Assembly (NCBI RefSeq): GCF_009711125.1
Contig: NZ_WMIB01000013.1
Coordinates: 1 to 64,000 of the forward strand
Length of the DNA stretch: 64,000 nucleotides
Direction of reading: 5' to 3'
From: Metabacillus mangrovi
GTDB taxonomy: Bacteria > Bacillota > Bacilli > Bacillales > Bacillaceae
Below, piece after piece: positions 46,934-55,940 of this stretch (the stretch's first letter is position 1; each line of letters begins with the position of its first letter). Below the pieces are notes generated by a model. It saw nothing but the letters and a program-made list of their open reading frames with translations. It was not told the DNA's origin and searched no databases. A program made the translations under genes and the position numbers.

Positions 46934-47283
46934 CGTAAAGCATTTCCCGCAGAAAAGCTCCTTCCTTAATGGCACAGCCGTGCGTCATAACCATAGGCCC
47001 GTCCCTGGCTGTGCTGACCCCCTGCAACACCGGAATCCATGCTGCAAATCCCTATTTAAAGGTTCTTTTTCAGTTCCCCATCCTTGGCTGGTCATCCCCC
47101 CACTTTTTAATGCAAAAATAATATTTACCAAAATCCTACCCTCCTTACAAATAATTGAAACTTTAGTCCCGCATCTGGAATTTCTCCGGTCCCCTCTTTT
47201 CGTCTAATGCAGTTCAAATGTTTCAATCCGCTTTAAGGGTGGAACAGTCTGTATAGACAGACATTAGCTGAGGAGGCATTTCA
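46934..47283. other. Intergenic region upstream of the AldA-like gene
   Basis: Contains a long-loop inverted repeat GCACAGCC / GGCTGTGC (46972-47014) without a T run, and a perfect dyad GTCTGT-ATAG-ACAGAC (47247-47262) just ahead of the aldehyde dehydrogenase ribosome site. A GTTTCA ... GGGTGG pair at 47219-47241 looks like SigB but its spacing is too short. No gene seen. Confidence 0.45.
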
Positions 47284-48735
47284 ATGCAGGAATTAAAGCT
47301 TTATATTAATGGTGAATATACAGAGTCCACTTCTAATGAGTGGATTGATATCCTTAACCCTTCTTCCGGAGAAGTGATTTCCAGAATGCCGGATGGTACG
47401 AAGGAAGATGCTGAAAAAGCAATTGATGCAGCATACGAAGCACAAAAAGAGTGGGAGCAGGTACCTTCTTTCAAAAGAGGCCAGATTGTCAGGAAGATTG
47501 GAGATGAAATGGAGAAGAGACGTGAGAAACTCATCTCCCTTCTTTCAGAGGAACAGGGCAAGCCGTATGAACAGGCATCTGCTGAGGTGGACATGGGAAT
47601 CGATTACTTCCGGTATATGTCTGAATGGGCACGCAGAATAGAAGGCGAAGTCATTCAAAGTGACCGGCCTAACGAAAATATCTTTCTGCACAAACGTCCG
47701 ATTGGCGTAATCGGGGGCATTGTTCCGTGGAACTTTCCGGTATTTATTTTCGCGAGGAAGGTGGCAACTGCACTGATCGCCGGCTGCAGCATTGTTTTGA
47801 AACCAAGCCAGCAGACTCCTAATACTGCTGCTGAGCTGACTGAAATCATTGCAGCACTCGACCTGCCGAAAGGTGTTTACAATATGATTACCGGTACGGG
47901 ATCTACAATCGGAAATGCACTGGCAGGAAGCCCGAAAGTGGCAATGATTACAATGACCGGCGGCGTCGGAGCCGGATCAAAAGTGATGGAAGCGGCCGCA
48001 GCAAATATCACGAAAGTGAACCTGGAGCTCGGCGGCAAAGCGCCGGCCATCGTGACCAAGAATGCAGACCTGGACCTGGCAGTAGAAAATATTAAGACCT
48101 CAAGAATTACAAATGCCGGCCAGGCTTGTACGAATGCTGAAAGAGTTTATGTCCACGAATCTGTAGCGGATGAATTTATCAATAAATTAGCTGATGCATT
48201 CTCTAAAATTAAAGTCGGACATGCAGTCAATGACCGCGATGCAGAGATGGGCCCGCTCGTCAGTGAAGACCGCCTGAATACGGTTAAAGAAGCACTTGAT
48301 AAAGCGGTGCAGGACGGGGCGATAATCGCCGCAGGCGGAAAACGTCCGGAAGGACTGGACGGCGGCTTCTTCCTTGAGCCAACGGTCCTCACAAACGTAA
48401 CGGATGATATGGATATCATGCGGGAAGAAATCTTCGGTCCTGTGCTGCCGGTCACTACATACAGTGATCTGGATGACGCGATCCGCAAGGCCAATGATTC
48501 CATCTACGGGCTTTCCTCTTCCGTTTACACTGAAGACTATCACGAAGCAATGTATGTAACGAACAAGCTTCGTTTTGGAGAAACGTTCGTCAATCGTGAA
48601 AACTTCGAGGCGATCCAGGGGTATCATGCGGGAATGCGCCAGTCAGGTCTTGGCGGAGCTGACGGCAAGCACGGTCTGGAAGACTTTCTCGTAACACAGG
48701 TTGTGTATATGCAATACAAAACAGATTTCAGCTAA
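47284..48735 (+). CDS. Aldehyde dehydrogenase, AldA-like
   Basis: 483 aa NAD(P)-dependent dehydrogenase of the lactaldehyde/glycolaldehyde type. ATG follows GAGGAGGCATTTCA. Catalytic Cys in NAGQACTNAERV, Glu in NLELGGKAPAI, and GIVPWNFPVFIF. The C-terminal FEAIQGYHAGMRQSGLGG is typical of the AldA branch. A dyad in the leader suggests local repression. Single gene with its own terminator. Confidence 0.87.
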   Translation: MQELKLYINGEYTESTSNEWIDILNPSSGEVISRMPDGTKEDAEKAIDAAYEAQKEWEQVPSFKRGQIVRKIGDEMEKRREKLISLLSEEQGKPYEQASAEVDMGIDYFRYMSEWARRIEGEVIQSDRPNENIFLHKRPIGVIGGIVPWNFPVFIFARKVATALIAGCSIVLKPSQQTPNTAAELTEIIAALDLPKGVYNMITGTGSTIGNALAGSPKVAMITMTGGVGAGSKVMEAAAANITKVNLELGGKAPAIVTKNADLDLAVENIKTSRITNAGQACTNAERVYVHESVADEFINKLADAFSKIKVGHAVNDRDAEMGPLVSEDRLNTVKEALDKAVQDGAIIAAGGKRPEGLDGGFFLEPTVLTNVTDDMDIMREEIFGPVLPVTTYSDLDDAIRKANDSIYGLSSSVYTEDYHEAMYVTNKLRFGETFVNRENFEAIQGYHAGMRQSGLGGADGKHGLEDFLVTQVVYMQYKTDFS

Positions 48736-48741
48736 ACAAAA

Positions 48742-48773
48742 GAAAACCCGCTGCCTGGCAGCGGGTTCTTTTG
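48742..48773. terminator. Terminator after the AldA-like gene
   Basis: AGAAAACCCGCTGCC TGGCAGCGGGTTCTTTT between convergent genes. Confidence 0.8.
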
Positions 48774-48779
48774 ATGTTT

Positions 48780-49535
48780 TCACCTTTTCTTACCTCTCCC
48801 AAACAGCATGAAAGCTCCTTTGATTACAATTAAAATCCCCAATAACACTGCCACGGTTACAGCTGTCTTAGCAGCAAGCGGCACGTCCTCCATCCTGTTG
48901 ACTGCAATTGCAGCTGTTGCCCAAATGAGTACGAGGCCGTAAGCCAGATCGTTTCTGTTTACAATCATATAGGCACCAAGAATGCCGGTGACAACGAGCA
49001 TAATCAAAGTCCATGCCAGTTCTCCGAGTCCAAGGAAAGAACTGATTCCGTTGGATTTGAAAATAATAAATACATTCACGATTGAGGCCACTGAGATCCA
49101 GGCCATATAAATGGAGACAGGCACTTTTAGAAAAAAGGATGAAATACCCGAACGTTCGATGATGGAATACATTTTAATGAGAGTGAAAAGCATCCCGAAT
49201 ATGACGATGGCAGCAAGATTGAAAAGCTCGTAATGAAACAGTACGATCCATAAGGCATTCAGCAATGCATTGGCCGCAAACGTATAGCCAATGTCCTGGT
49301 ATACTTGCTTTTCAGCAGCACTTACAAAGAATGCCCTGATGACCCATATAGCGAGCAGCAGATAAATAACGCTCCAAATGGAAAATGCATAGCTTGCCGG
49401 TTCAAATAATACTGGAACGCCTGCAGAGACTTCCCCGGTCGTCTGCCCGTTGATAGGCAGGGCATTGGCCAGAATGTTCATTCCAACCATAACTATATAG
49501 GCAAGTACATTAATAATAGCGATTCGCTTAATCAT
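48780..49535 (-). CDS. TspO/MBR-like tryptophan-rich membrane protein
   Basis: 251 aa, larger than classical TspO (about 160 aa). Start 49535 has AGAGAGGA 8 bases upstream; ATG 49541 is possible. About eight spans. TspO-like features are EPASYAFSIWSVIYLLLA and ANALLNALWIVLFHYELF. TspO proteins bind porphyrins and lipophilic ligands; the role of the long form is unknown. Confidence 0.75.
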   Translation of the reverse strand: MIKRIAIINVLAYIVMVGMNILANALPINGQTTGEVSAGVPVLFEPASYAFSIWSVIYLLLAIWVIRAFFVSAAEKQVYQDIGYTFAANALLNALWIVLFHYELFNLAAIVIFGMLFTLIKMYSIIERSGISSFFLKVPVSIYMAWISVASIVNVFIIFKSNGISSFLGLGELAWTLIMLVVTGILGAYMIVNRNDLAYGLVLIWATAAIAVNRMEDVPLAAKTAVTVAVLLGILIVIKGAFMLFGRGKKR

Positions 49536-49695
49536 ATTCATCGTCCTCTCTTTTACTATTATACATATCCTTCTCTTTACCGGAACATGTCTTAATCTTT
49601 TCCCGAATTGAAGCATACTCATCCCGAAAAGAGCAGATTCCAAAACGGGAACCCGGGGTATAGAATGGTAAGTTGCAATTGCAGGAGGAGAAATA

Positions 49696-51279
49696 ATGAT
49701 AAATCAGCAAACCGGTTCAGACCTGCCGCTCTATTCCACATCTTTCTGGAGACCCGTTGAGAGTGACTTTTCTTTCCCGCCGCTTGAGGAATCCATAGAA
49801 GTTGAGACCGTTGTTGTCGGCGGCGGCATTACAGGGATCACCGCTGCTTATTTGCTGCAAAAAGCCGGCATTCAAACAGCCCTCATTGAAGCCCGCAAAG
49901 TTCTGACCGGCACAACTGGCCATACGACAGCTAAAATCACCGCCCAGCACAGTGTTATATATGATTCTCTCATTCAAGCAGCTGGTGAGGAGAAAGCAAG
50001 AAAATATTATGATGCTAATGCAGAAGCCGCCCGATTCATCAAAAATACGATTTCCGAATTGAACATCTCCTGTCAGCTTATGGCGCAGGATGCTTATGTA
50101 TATGCTTCTGATGCAAGCGGTGACAAGCAGATTCGAAAAGAATGGAAAGCCTATGAAAAGCTTGGCATTCCAGGTGAATTCCTGGATGAGACCGATCTTC
50201 CATACAGTGTGAAATCAGCGATCAGAATGCCTGATCAATCCCAATTCCACCCCGTTGAATACCTCTCAGAGCTGCTGAAGGAATTTGTTGCCTCAGGAGG
50301 GCACGTATATGAGCAAACGAGAGCAGCCGAACTTGAGAAGTCAGAAAAACCTGTCATTACTACAGCCCAGGGTTATACAGTTACATGCCGCAATGCAATC
50401 ATCGCGACCCACTATCCTTTTGCTGATTTTACAGGTCTCCAATTTTCCAAACTTGAGCCTCAGCGCTCCTACATTATTGCAGCCAGAACGGCAGCACCTT
50501 TTCCAGAAGGAATGTATATTAGTGCAGATTCTCCCGTACGGTCTTTGCGGTCTGTATATGAAAACGGAGAACAGCTTGTGCTGATCGGCGGTGAAGATCA
50601 CCGGACAGGAGAAGGAAACCGCGATGCAGCAGGGCAGGACACGGAAGAAATATATAAACGGCTTGCTGAATTTGGACGCGGGCAAATCGGGGTCACTGAT
50701 GTTCTTTACAGATGGTCTGCCCAGGATCTACTGACACTCGATGGGATCCCGTATGCAGGGCCTATCACAGAGAATCATCCAAACATCCATCTTGCTGCCG
50801 GCTACGGTCTGTGGGGAATGACAAACGGAACAATGAGTGCCATGATTACTTCTGATGCTGTGCTTGGCAGGCAGAACCCTTACGCAGAGCTTTATTCCCC
50901 ACAGCGCTCCATGAATAGAGTGGCAGCGGGGCAATTCCTCAAACAAAATATGGAAACGGCAAAAGAAATGATAGCCGGAAAACTGAGAAAATCAAAAGAA
51001 GATTTGGAAGACCTGGCATTGGACGAAGGTGCAAAAATCAAAGTGAACGGCGAGAAAGCCGGCGTCTACAAAGACGCTGCCGGTAATGTATCCCTTGTAA
51101 AACCGGTATGCACCCACATGGGCTGTGACCTGGAATGGAATAACGGAGAGCGTTCCTGGGATTGTGCCTGCCACGGTTCAAGGTTTAATGCTGATGGGCA
51201 GGTATTAGAAGGGCCGGCAGTCAAGCCGCTGGCGAAACTGGACGAGCCTGTTTATTCGGGAAATTCAAACAAAGAGTAA
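49696..51279 (+). CDS. yhfW: FAD oxidoreductase fused to a C-terminal Rieske domain (YhfW-like)
   Basis: 527 aa. ATG follows GCAGGAGGAGAAATA. FAD site ETVVVGGGITGITAAYLL near residue 36, then GTTGHTTAKITAQH and AGYGLWGMTNGTM. Residues about 440-520 are a Rieske [2Fe-2S] domain with CTHMGCDLEWN and DCACHGSRF (C-x-H and C-x-x-H ligands all present). The fusion matches B. subtilis YhfW. The substrate is unknown. Confidence 0.88.
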   Translation: MINQQTGSDLPLYSTSFWRPVESDFSFPPLEESIEVETVVVGGGITGITAAYLLQKAGIQTALIEARKVLTGTTGHTTAKITAQHSVIYDSLIQAAGEEKARKYYDANAEAARFIKNTISELNISCQLMAQDAYVYASDASGDKQIRKEWKAYEKLGIPGEFLDETDLPYSVKSAIRMPDQSQFHPVEYLSELLKEFVASGGHVYEQTRAAELEKSEKPVITTAQGYTVTCRNAIIATHYPFADFTGLQFSKLEPQRSYIIAARTAAPFPEGMYISADSPVRSLRSVYENGEQLVLIGGEDHRTGEGNRDAAGQDTEEIYKRLAEFGRGQIGVTDVLYRWSAQDLLTLDGIPYAGPITENHPNIHLAAGYGLWGMTNGTMSAMITSDAVLGRQNPYAELYSPQRSMNRVAAGQFLKQNMETAKEMIAGKLRKSKEDLEDLALDEGAKIKVNGEKAGVYKDAAGNVSLVKPVCTHMGCDLEWNNGERSWDCACHGSRFNADGQVLEGPAVKPLAKLDEPVYSGNSNKE

Positions 51280-51327
51280 CAGCAAGGACCAGCAGAAACA
51301 TCTGTCATCGCCACGGTCCCAGATGAT

Positions 51328-51356
51328 CCAGAAGGGCATTTCCTTCTGGTTTTTTC
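51328..51356 (+). terminator. Terminator of the yhfW-like gene
   Basis: CCAGAAGG GCATTT CCTTCTGG followed by TTTTTTC. The rest of 51280-51583 shows no gene or known element. Confidence 0.85.
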
Positions 51357-51583
51357 ATTGGATGCAGATGCTTTAAAAAACGGCGAAGAAATAGAAAGAT
51401 TGGCCCCTCTCTCTCATGTTCATGTTGCCCAAAAAGATCTGCTTGAAAGAAAAACGATTGTATATACTCTATCGTTCCCGCCAAGTTATAGATGATGACT
51501 GGAGAGCAGGAAAAGAGTATGATAGACAAAGAATGATATAAATATGAGCAACCGGGAATTCTTGTTTCCCAGAGGTGATAATC

Positions 51584-52261
51584 GTGGAGAACATCGTTCA
51601 AGATCTTATCAAAAAAGTGAAAGTAAAAAGTATAAACCCTCTTGATCCGGTTCATGTTTCGAACATTCCGGGTGATTGGCGGCTCATCGGCTGCGGAAAT
51701 TATGCAGCGGTTTTTGAGCATCCCGGCTTTTCCGGTAAAATTGTAAAACTATATGCCGAGAACCGGAAAGGCGCCGAGAAAGAAAAACAGGTATACCGGC
51801 TGCTTGGGGATCACCCGGCCTATTCGGTCCTGTACGAAGCGGGCGAAAGACATCTGATCCTAAAAAAACTCGAAGGCCTGACACTCTATGAAGCTTTGCG
51901 AAAAGGAAAATACATTCCTGAAAGAGTGATCAAGGATGTCGATACAGCTTTACAATACGCCATCCGGATAGGGCTGAATCCGACTGACGTTCACGGCAAG
52001 AACGTCATGATGAAGGATGGAAGAGGCTACGTTATAGATGTATCTGATTTTCTGGAAGATTTCAATTGTCCGAGATGGAGAGATTTTAAGAAAGCCTACT
52101 ACCGGCTCTACCTCCCCCTCTCCCGCTACCGGAAGCTGAAGGTTCCCCGCTGGATACTTGAACGAATCCGCAAAGGCTATCAAAAATATTTAAGATTGAG
52201 CGGTTATTACAAAAGAAAAAGACACAGCAAAGAAACAAAACGCCTGGCTAACCGCAGCTAG
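51584..52261 (+). CDS. Protein kinase-like (YrzF-like) protein
   Basis: 225 aa. GTG 51584 is 8 bases after AGAGG; the GTG at 51575 overlaps that site. Kinase features: GCGNYAAVFEHPGFSGKIVK (glycine loop and ATP Lys), catalytic loop NPTDVHGKNVMM and the metal site YVIDVSDF in place of DFG. The basic C-terminus (YYKRKRHSKETKR) could bind nucleic acid or membrane. It resembles B. subtilis YrzF/RIO-like small kinases. The substrate is unknown. Confidence 0.78.
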   Translation: MENIVQDLIKKVKVKSINPLDPVHVSNIPGDWRLIGCGNYAAVFEHPGFSGKIVKLYAENRKGAEKEKQVYRLLGDHPAYSVLYEAGERHLILKKLEGLTLYEALRKGKYIPERVIKDVDTALQYAIRIGLNPTDVHGKNVMMKDGRGYVIDVSDFLEDFNCPRWRDFKKAYYRLYLPLSRYRKLKVPRWILERIRKGYQKYLRLSGYYKRKRHSKETKRLANRS

Positions 52262-52270
52262 GCGTTTTGT
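52238..52270. terminator. Bidirectional terminator between the kinase-like gene and thiE
   Basis: AAAACGCCTGGCT AACCGC AGCTAGGCGTTTT; the kinase stop lies in the stem. Confidence 0.8.
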
Positions 52271-52274
52271 TTGA

Positions 52275-52919
52275 TTACCCGATAATTGCACTAAATCGGC
52301 GCGCTGCCTCTTTCGGATCCTGTGCCCTACTGATGCTCGAGATCACAGATACCCCATCTGCTCCGGATGCAAAGACAGGAGCCGCATTTTCAGCTGTAAT
52401 ACCGCCAATGCCCACCAGTGGAATCTGCATGCCTGCAAGTCTGATATCTCTGATCACTTCTGTTCCCCGTGCTTCCTTCGCATCCGCTTTTGAAGTCGTC
52501 GGGTATACCGGGCCGACTCCTATGTAATCAGCCCCATCCGCTTTAGCTTTTGCCGCTTCTTCTGAACTGTGAACGGACACACCGAGAATTTTCCCCTTCA
52601 ATTTCGCACGGATCTCCAGTGCCTTTTCATCTTCCTGGCCTACATGGACACCATCTGCCCCTATTTTCACTGCAAGGTCAACGTCATCATTGATGATAAA
52701 AGGGATGGCCGCCTCCCTGCAAATGGCTTGCAGCCGGATGGCTAGTGAGACAATATCGTCCTTGGAATCTAAAGACCCTGGCCCTTTTTCTCTAAATTGA
52801 AACATTGTGATTCCACCCTCGATGGCTTGTCTCAATACAGTTTCAATACCTGCAGGACAATCCTGGGTTCCTGCTATAAAATACAGGGACAGATTTTCCT
52901 TTTGAAATTCCGCTCTCAT
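52275..52919 (-). CDS. thiE: Thiamine-phosphate synthase
   Basis: 214 aa TIM barrel joining HMP-PP and thiazole phosphate to thiamine phosphate. ATG 52919 overlaps the thiD stop as ATGA. Visible: FQFREKG, INDDVDLAVKIGADGVHVGQED, GVSVHSSEEA and DYIGVGPVYPT, VGIGGIT. Last gene of thiM-thiD-thiE under the TPP riboswitch. Confidence 0.95.
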   Translation of the reverse strand: MRAEFQKENLSLYFIAGTQDCPAGIETVLRQAIEGGITMFQFREKGPGSLDSKDDIVSLAIRLQAICREAAIPFIINDDVDLAVKIGADGVHVGQEDEKALEIRAKLKGKILGVSVHSSEEAAKAKADGADYIGVGPVYPTTSKADAKEARGTEVIRDIRLAGMQIPLVGIGGITAENAAPVFASGADGVSVISSISRAQDPKEAARRFSAIIG

Positions 52920-53722
52920 ATGCCTGTCCCTCTCTTCCGGTATGCCCAATGATTGGTAGGACCATGTCCTGATCCAATTTCAAGTGTATCTTCAATGGCT
53001 GCCTGGATAAATGTCTTGGCCGTCTCAGCTGCACGGCGGATCGCTCGTCCTGCAGCAAGTTCCGCTGCAAGCGCTGCTGAAAACGTACAGCCTGTCCCAT
53101 GTGTGTGCCGAGTTTCAATCCTCGGACTCTTCATTTCATAAAACGCCTGGCCGTCGTAAAGCAGGTCAGAGGAATAATCTCCGTTCTCCTCATGTCCTCC
53201 TTTAATTAGACACGTTCTTGCACCCATTTGATGAAGAATCCGGCAGGCTTCCCTTTTATCTTCTTCTGTATGGATTTGGGTTCCAGTCAGTGCCTCCGCC
53301 TCCGGAATGTTCGGTGTAATAACCGCAGCCAAAGGAATCAGCACTTCTTTCATCGCTTGAATGGCTTCCTGCTGAAGAAGGGTGCTGCCCCCTTTTGCAA
53401 TCATCACCGGGTCAATGACTACATTCTCCCACCTGTATTTGTTAATGGCCTCTGCTGCAGCCGCAATAATTTCTGCATTAAACAGCATCCCGGTCTTGAC
53501 TGCATCCGGCGTAAGATCCTCTCCGATTGCATCAAGCTGGGATGCCACAGCAGCTGCATCCATCGGGTATACTCCGTGGACACCACGCGTATTCTGAGCC
53601 GTTACAGCAGTCACAGCACTCATCCCGAATACTCCAAGTTCCTGGAAAGTCTTTAAATCCGCCTGGATGCCTGCTCCGCCGCCACTGTCTGAACCAGCGA
53701 TCGTTAGCACTTTTTTTATCAT
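52916..53722 (-). CDS. thiD: Hydroxymethylpyrimidine/phosphomethylpyrimidine kinase
   Basis: 268 aa ribokinase-fold enzyme phosphorylating HMP and HMP-P. ATG 53722 follows GAAAGGAGGGCTTTAAC; codons to 53743 precede the ribosome site. Opens IKKVLTIAGSDSGGGAGIQA, with VIDPVMIAKGG and the C-terminal HGTGCTFSAALAAELA. The start is one base after the thiM stop. Confidence 0.95.
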   Translation of the reverse strand: MIKKVLTIAGSDSGGGAGIQADLKTFQELGVFGMSAVTAVTAQNTRGVHGVYPMDAAAVASQLDAIGEDLTPDAVKTGMLFNAEIIAAAAEAINKYRWENVVIDPVMIAKGGSTLLQQEAIQAMKEVLIPLAAVITPNIPEAEALTGTQIHTEEDKREACRILHQMGARTCLIKGGHEENGDYSSDLLYDGQAFYEMKSPRIETRHTHGTGCTFSAALAAELAAGRAIRRAAETAKTFIQAAIEDTLEIGSGHGPTNHWAYRKRGTGI

Positions 53723-53723
53723 G

Positions 53724-54542
53724 TTAAAGCCCTCCTTTCTCAAATCTGGCCCGTTCTGCTAAATCTTGAGCCGTAACGGTTGAGAGCCGGTTAATGAATT
53801 CGATCTGGAAGCTTCCCGGACCTTTTCCCAAGGTGTCTGCAGCTGCAAGTTCAGCAGCGGTTCCATAAACCGCCAAAGCAGCCGATGCTGCATGAAGCAT
53901 ATTTTTTTCTATTGCTAAAAACGCAGCAACACTTGAGCTGAGAAGACAGCCGGTACCGGTAACTTTTGTCAGAATCGGGTCACCATTGTCCACTGAAACG
54001 ACTTCTCTTCCGTCCGTAATGTAATCTGTTGCACCTGTAACAGCGATGATCGCATCGAGCTTCCGGGCTGCTCTCACCGCAAGGTCCTTCACATTCCCTT
54101 TGGAAGCACCGGCATCCACTCCCTTGCTTTCTGCACTTTCTCCTATCAAGCTTGCAATTTCTGCTGCGTTACCCCTGATCACTGAAACATTGACCTCTTT
54201 CAGGATCCTTTGTGCAGTAAGGGAACGAAGCTTTGTGACGCCGGCTGCGACCGGGTCCAGCACCACTGGGATCCCATTCCGGTTTGCAGCTTTTCCTGCA
54301 AGAACCATCGCTTCGGCTGTCCGCTCATTCAGCGTTCCTATATTCAATACCAACGCACCGGCAATGGCCGCCATCTCTTCCACTTCAGCCCGTGAATCCG
54401 CCATAACCGGGGATGCGCCAAGGGCCAGAAGGCCATTTGCCGTAAAATTGGTCACCACATAGTTTGTAATATTATGTACAAGCGGGTTCACTTCTCTTAC
54501 TTTGTTCAATAACAAGCCTGCTTCCACTGCATTCATTTTCAT
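53724..54542 (-). CDS. thiM: Hydroxyethylthiazole kinase
   Basis: 272 aa; salvages the thiazole alcohol. ATG 54542 has GGAG 7 bases upstream (ATG 54536 possible). Motifs NPLVHNITNYVVTNFTANG, split as two words, ASPVMADS, LDPVAAG and the catalytic KVTGTGCLLSS. First gene of the operon, preceded by the TPP riboswitch. The set thiM-thiD-thiE is a salvage pathway; no de novo ThiC or ThiG is present here. Confidence 0.94.
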   Translation of the reverse strand: MKMNAVEAGLLLNKVREVNPLVHNITNYVVTNFTANGLLALGASPVMADSRAEVEEMAAIAGALVLNIGTLNERTAEAMVLAGKAANRNGIPVVLDPVAAGVTKLRSLTAQRILKEVNVSVIRGNAAEIASLIGESAESKGVDAGASKGNVKDLAVRAARKLDAIIAVTGATDYITDGREVVSVDNGDPILTKVTGTGCLLSSSVAAFLAIEKNMLHAASAALAVYGTAAELAAADTLGKGPGSFQIEFINRLSTVTAQDLAERARFEKGGL

Positions 54543-54584
54543 CCATCCTCTCCGGAACAGGTGCGCTTTCAGCCATGAGCACGC

Positions 54585-54740
54585 AAAAAAGGCACTTCGC
54601 CTAAGAACGAAATGCCTTTTACGATACAAATGAATACCGCTGCATTCTCCCTACGCTGGCATTATCCAACAGGTTCACACGGTCTATAGCAGGATAGCTA
54701 TACTCTCAGCCCGCTTCCGCAAGCTCCCGTTCCGTATATT
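54585..54740 (-). ncRNA. TPP (THI-box) riboswitch with terminator, thiMDE leader
   Basis: Minus strand: ACGGGAGCTTGCGG, GCGGGCTGAGAGTAT, GACCGTGTGAACCTG, TTGGATAATGCCAGCGTAGG, the THI-box in order (54735-54640). The terminator AAAGGCATTTCG / CGAAGTGCCTTTT is at 54620-54585. TPP binding favours termination. Confidence 0.96.
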
Positions 54741-54748
54741 TTACCGTA

Positions 54749-54777
54749 AGTTTATCCTGTAGCGGTTCAAAAATCAA
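54749..54777 (-). promoter_or_regulatory. SigA promoter of thiMDE
   Basis: Minus strand TTGATT (54777-54772), 17-base spacer, TAAACT (54754-54749). It starts 3 bases after the stop of the upstream DUF4282 gene. Confidence 0.6.
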
Positions 54778-54780
54778 GCG

Positions 54781-55065
54781 CTACTGCAGACTCTCTTTAT
54801 CTTCATTTCTATCAGAAGCCATCTTGCCGAGTGACTCATTCATTTTGAACATGACCATTAGAAGCTCACAATAAATCCGGATTGCAAATGGACCGAAAAT
54901 CAGGGTGATGAATCCCATCAAAATCTGCAATCCCGGTGTGTAAGACTGTCCGGAATTAATAATCATAATGAGTCCTGTCAAAATACTGATCCCGCTGCAA
55001 ATGTAAAAAATAATGGTAATGATTGCCGGGGTAATCATCTTATCAAACTGAAGAAAATCTTTCAT
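54781..55065 (-). CDS. DUF4282 small membrane protein
   Basis: 94 aa. ATG 55065 follows GGAGGGGGCTAAGT. Two membrane spans (PAIITIIFYICSGISILTG and LQILMGFITLIFGPFAIRIY) followed by the FAIRIYCELLMVMFKMNESL segment typical of DUF4282, and a charged tail. Function unknown. Upstream of thiM on the same strand but probably its own unit. Confidence 0.8.
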   Translation of the reverse strand: MKDFLQFDKMITPAIITIIFYICSGISILTGLIMIINSGQSYTPGLQILMGFITLIFGPFAIRIYCELLMVMFKMNESLGKMASDRNEDKESLQ

Positions 55066-55352
55066 ACTTAGCCCCCTCCAAATTTTCACTCTATATCAGC
55101 CTATGCGGGCCCTCTGCCCGCAATGCCAGATCCGGCTGTATTTCTGGAAAGGACATAATCCTTATAAAAAATGGAAAACCATCAGGAACTGGTTCATAAG
55201 TGACCCCCACCGCGAAAGGGCTTGAGCAGCTTTACAACCTTCTGCCCCTTTTTAAATTGGTTCATAAAAGCGCAACCATTTTCGAATAAAATAGGGTATA
55301 GATAAAAAAAGATTTGTAAAAGGGGAAACGACGGCAGATAAAGGAGAACATT

Positions 55353-55526
55353 ATGAGGATCACCTCAAGGATTTGCATGATATGCTCCATCCTATCGGTT
55401 TTATTGTATTTTCTAGCAAAAATCATGTATTTTTCCGAGCTCGCCCACTATATGAATATCTCATCCATCCTGCTCGTATTCGTCATCATCCTCGCCTTCT
55501 TCTTCGATGATCATATAGGGTACTAA
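55353..55526 (+). CDS. Small membrane protein, 57 aa
   Basis: ATG 55353 follows AAAGGAGAACATT. Two hydrophobic helices (ICMICSILSVLLYFLAK, SSILLVFVIILAFFF) joined by a short polar loop, ending DDHIGY. No family recognised. Its stop codon abuts the repeat cluster that begins at 55527. Confidence 0.6.
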   Translation: MRITSRICMICSILSVLLYFLAKIMYFSELAHYMNISSILLVFVIILAFFFDDHIGY

Positions 55527-55865
55527 GAAAAGCGGAGGCGGCTTGCTCAGGCCCGACAAGCATAAGACAGTTCACCGGAGGAAGGTGAACTATCCTTCCG
55601 CAGGTGAAATGGCTTATGACCTCGAGGGCCTAGCCGCCGGAGCTGGACACTAGGAAAAGCGGAGGGCGCTTGCTCAGGCTTGAAGGACGGTGGAGCTCCT
55701 GACGGAGAGGCGCTCTTTGCCTCGACCGAAGGAGCGAAGCGGCCGAAAGCCTAGCGCCCGGAGCTGGACAATGAAAAGCGGAGGGCGCCATAGTAAGGAA
55801 GTTCTGCTAAGTGCGCGGCGTCCTGCCGCAGCGCAGAACGGACCTGCAACCCGCGGGCCTAAAGG
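55527..55865. repeat. Cluster of three GAAAAGCGGAGG...GGAGCTGGAC repeat elements
   Basis: Copy A 55528-55650 and copy B 55654-55770 both open AAAAGCGGAGG.GGC or GCGC, then TTGCTCAGG, and close with CTAG(C)CGCC/GCCC GGAGCTGGACA, the ends being imperfect inverted repeats. Copy C (55773-about 55861) has the opening but lacks the closing part. Repeats of this form are scattered between genes of many Bacillus genomes. The gap holds no gene. Confidence 0.8.
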
Positions 55866-55900
55866 TTTGGGACAGGAAATGGTGACATGCAGAAAAAACG

Positions 55901-55939
55901 TAAAAAGGGAACGGACCTGTGGCCATTCCCTTTTTTTTC
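55901..55939 (-). terminator. Terminator of the rsgA paralogue
   Basis: Minus strand AAAGGGAATGGCC ACA GGTCCGTTCCCTTTTT, just past the stop at 55941; A/T runs on both sides. Confidence 0.75.
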
Positions 55940-55940
55940 A

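Noticed and set aside
47219-47241. SigB promoter for the AldA-like gene
   Set aside because: GTTTCA and GGGTGG are separated by only 11 bases and both deviate from consensus.
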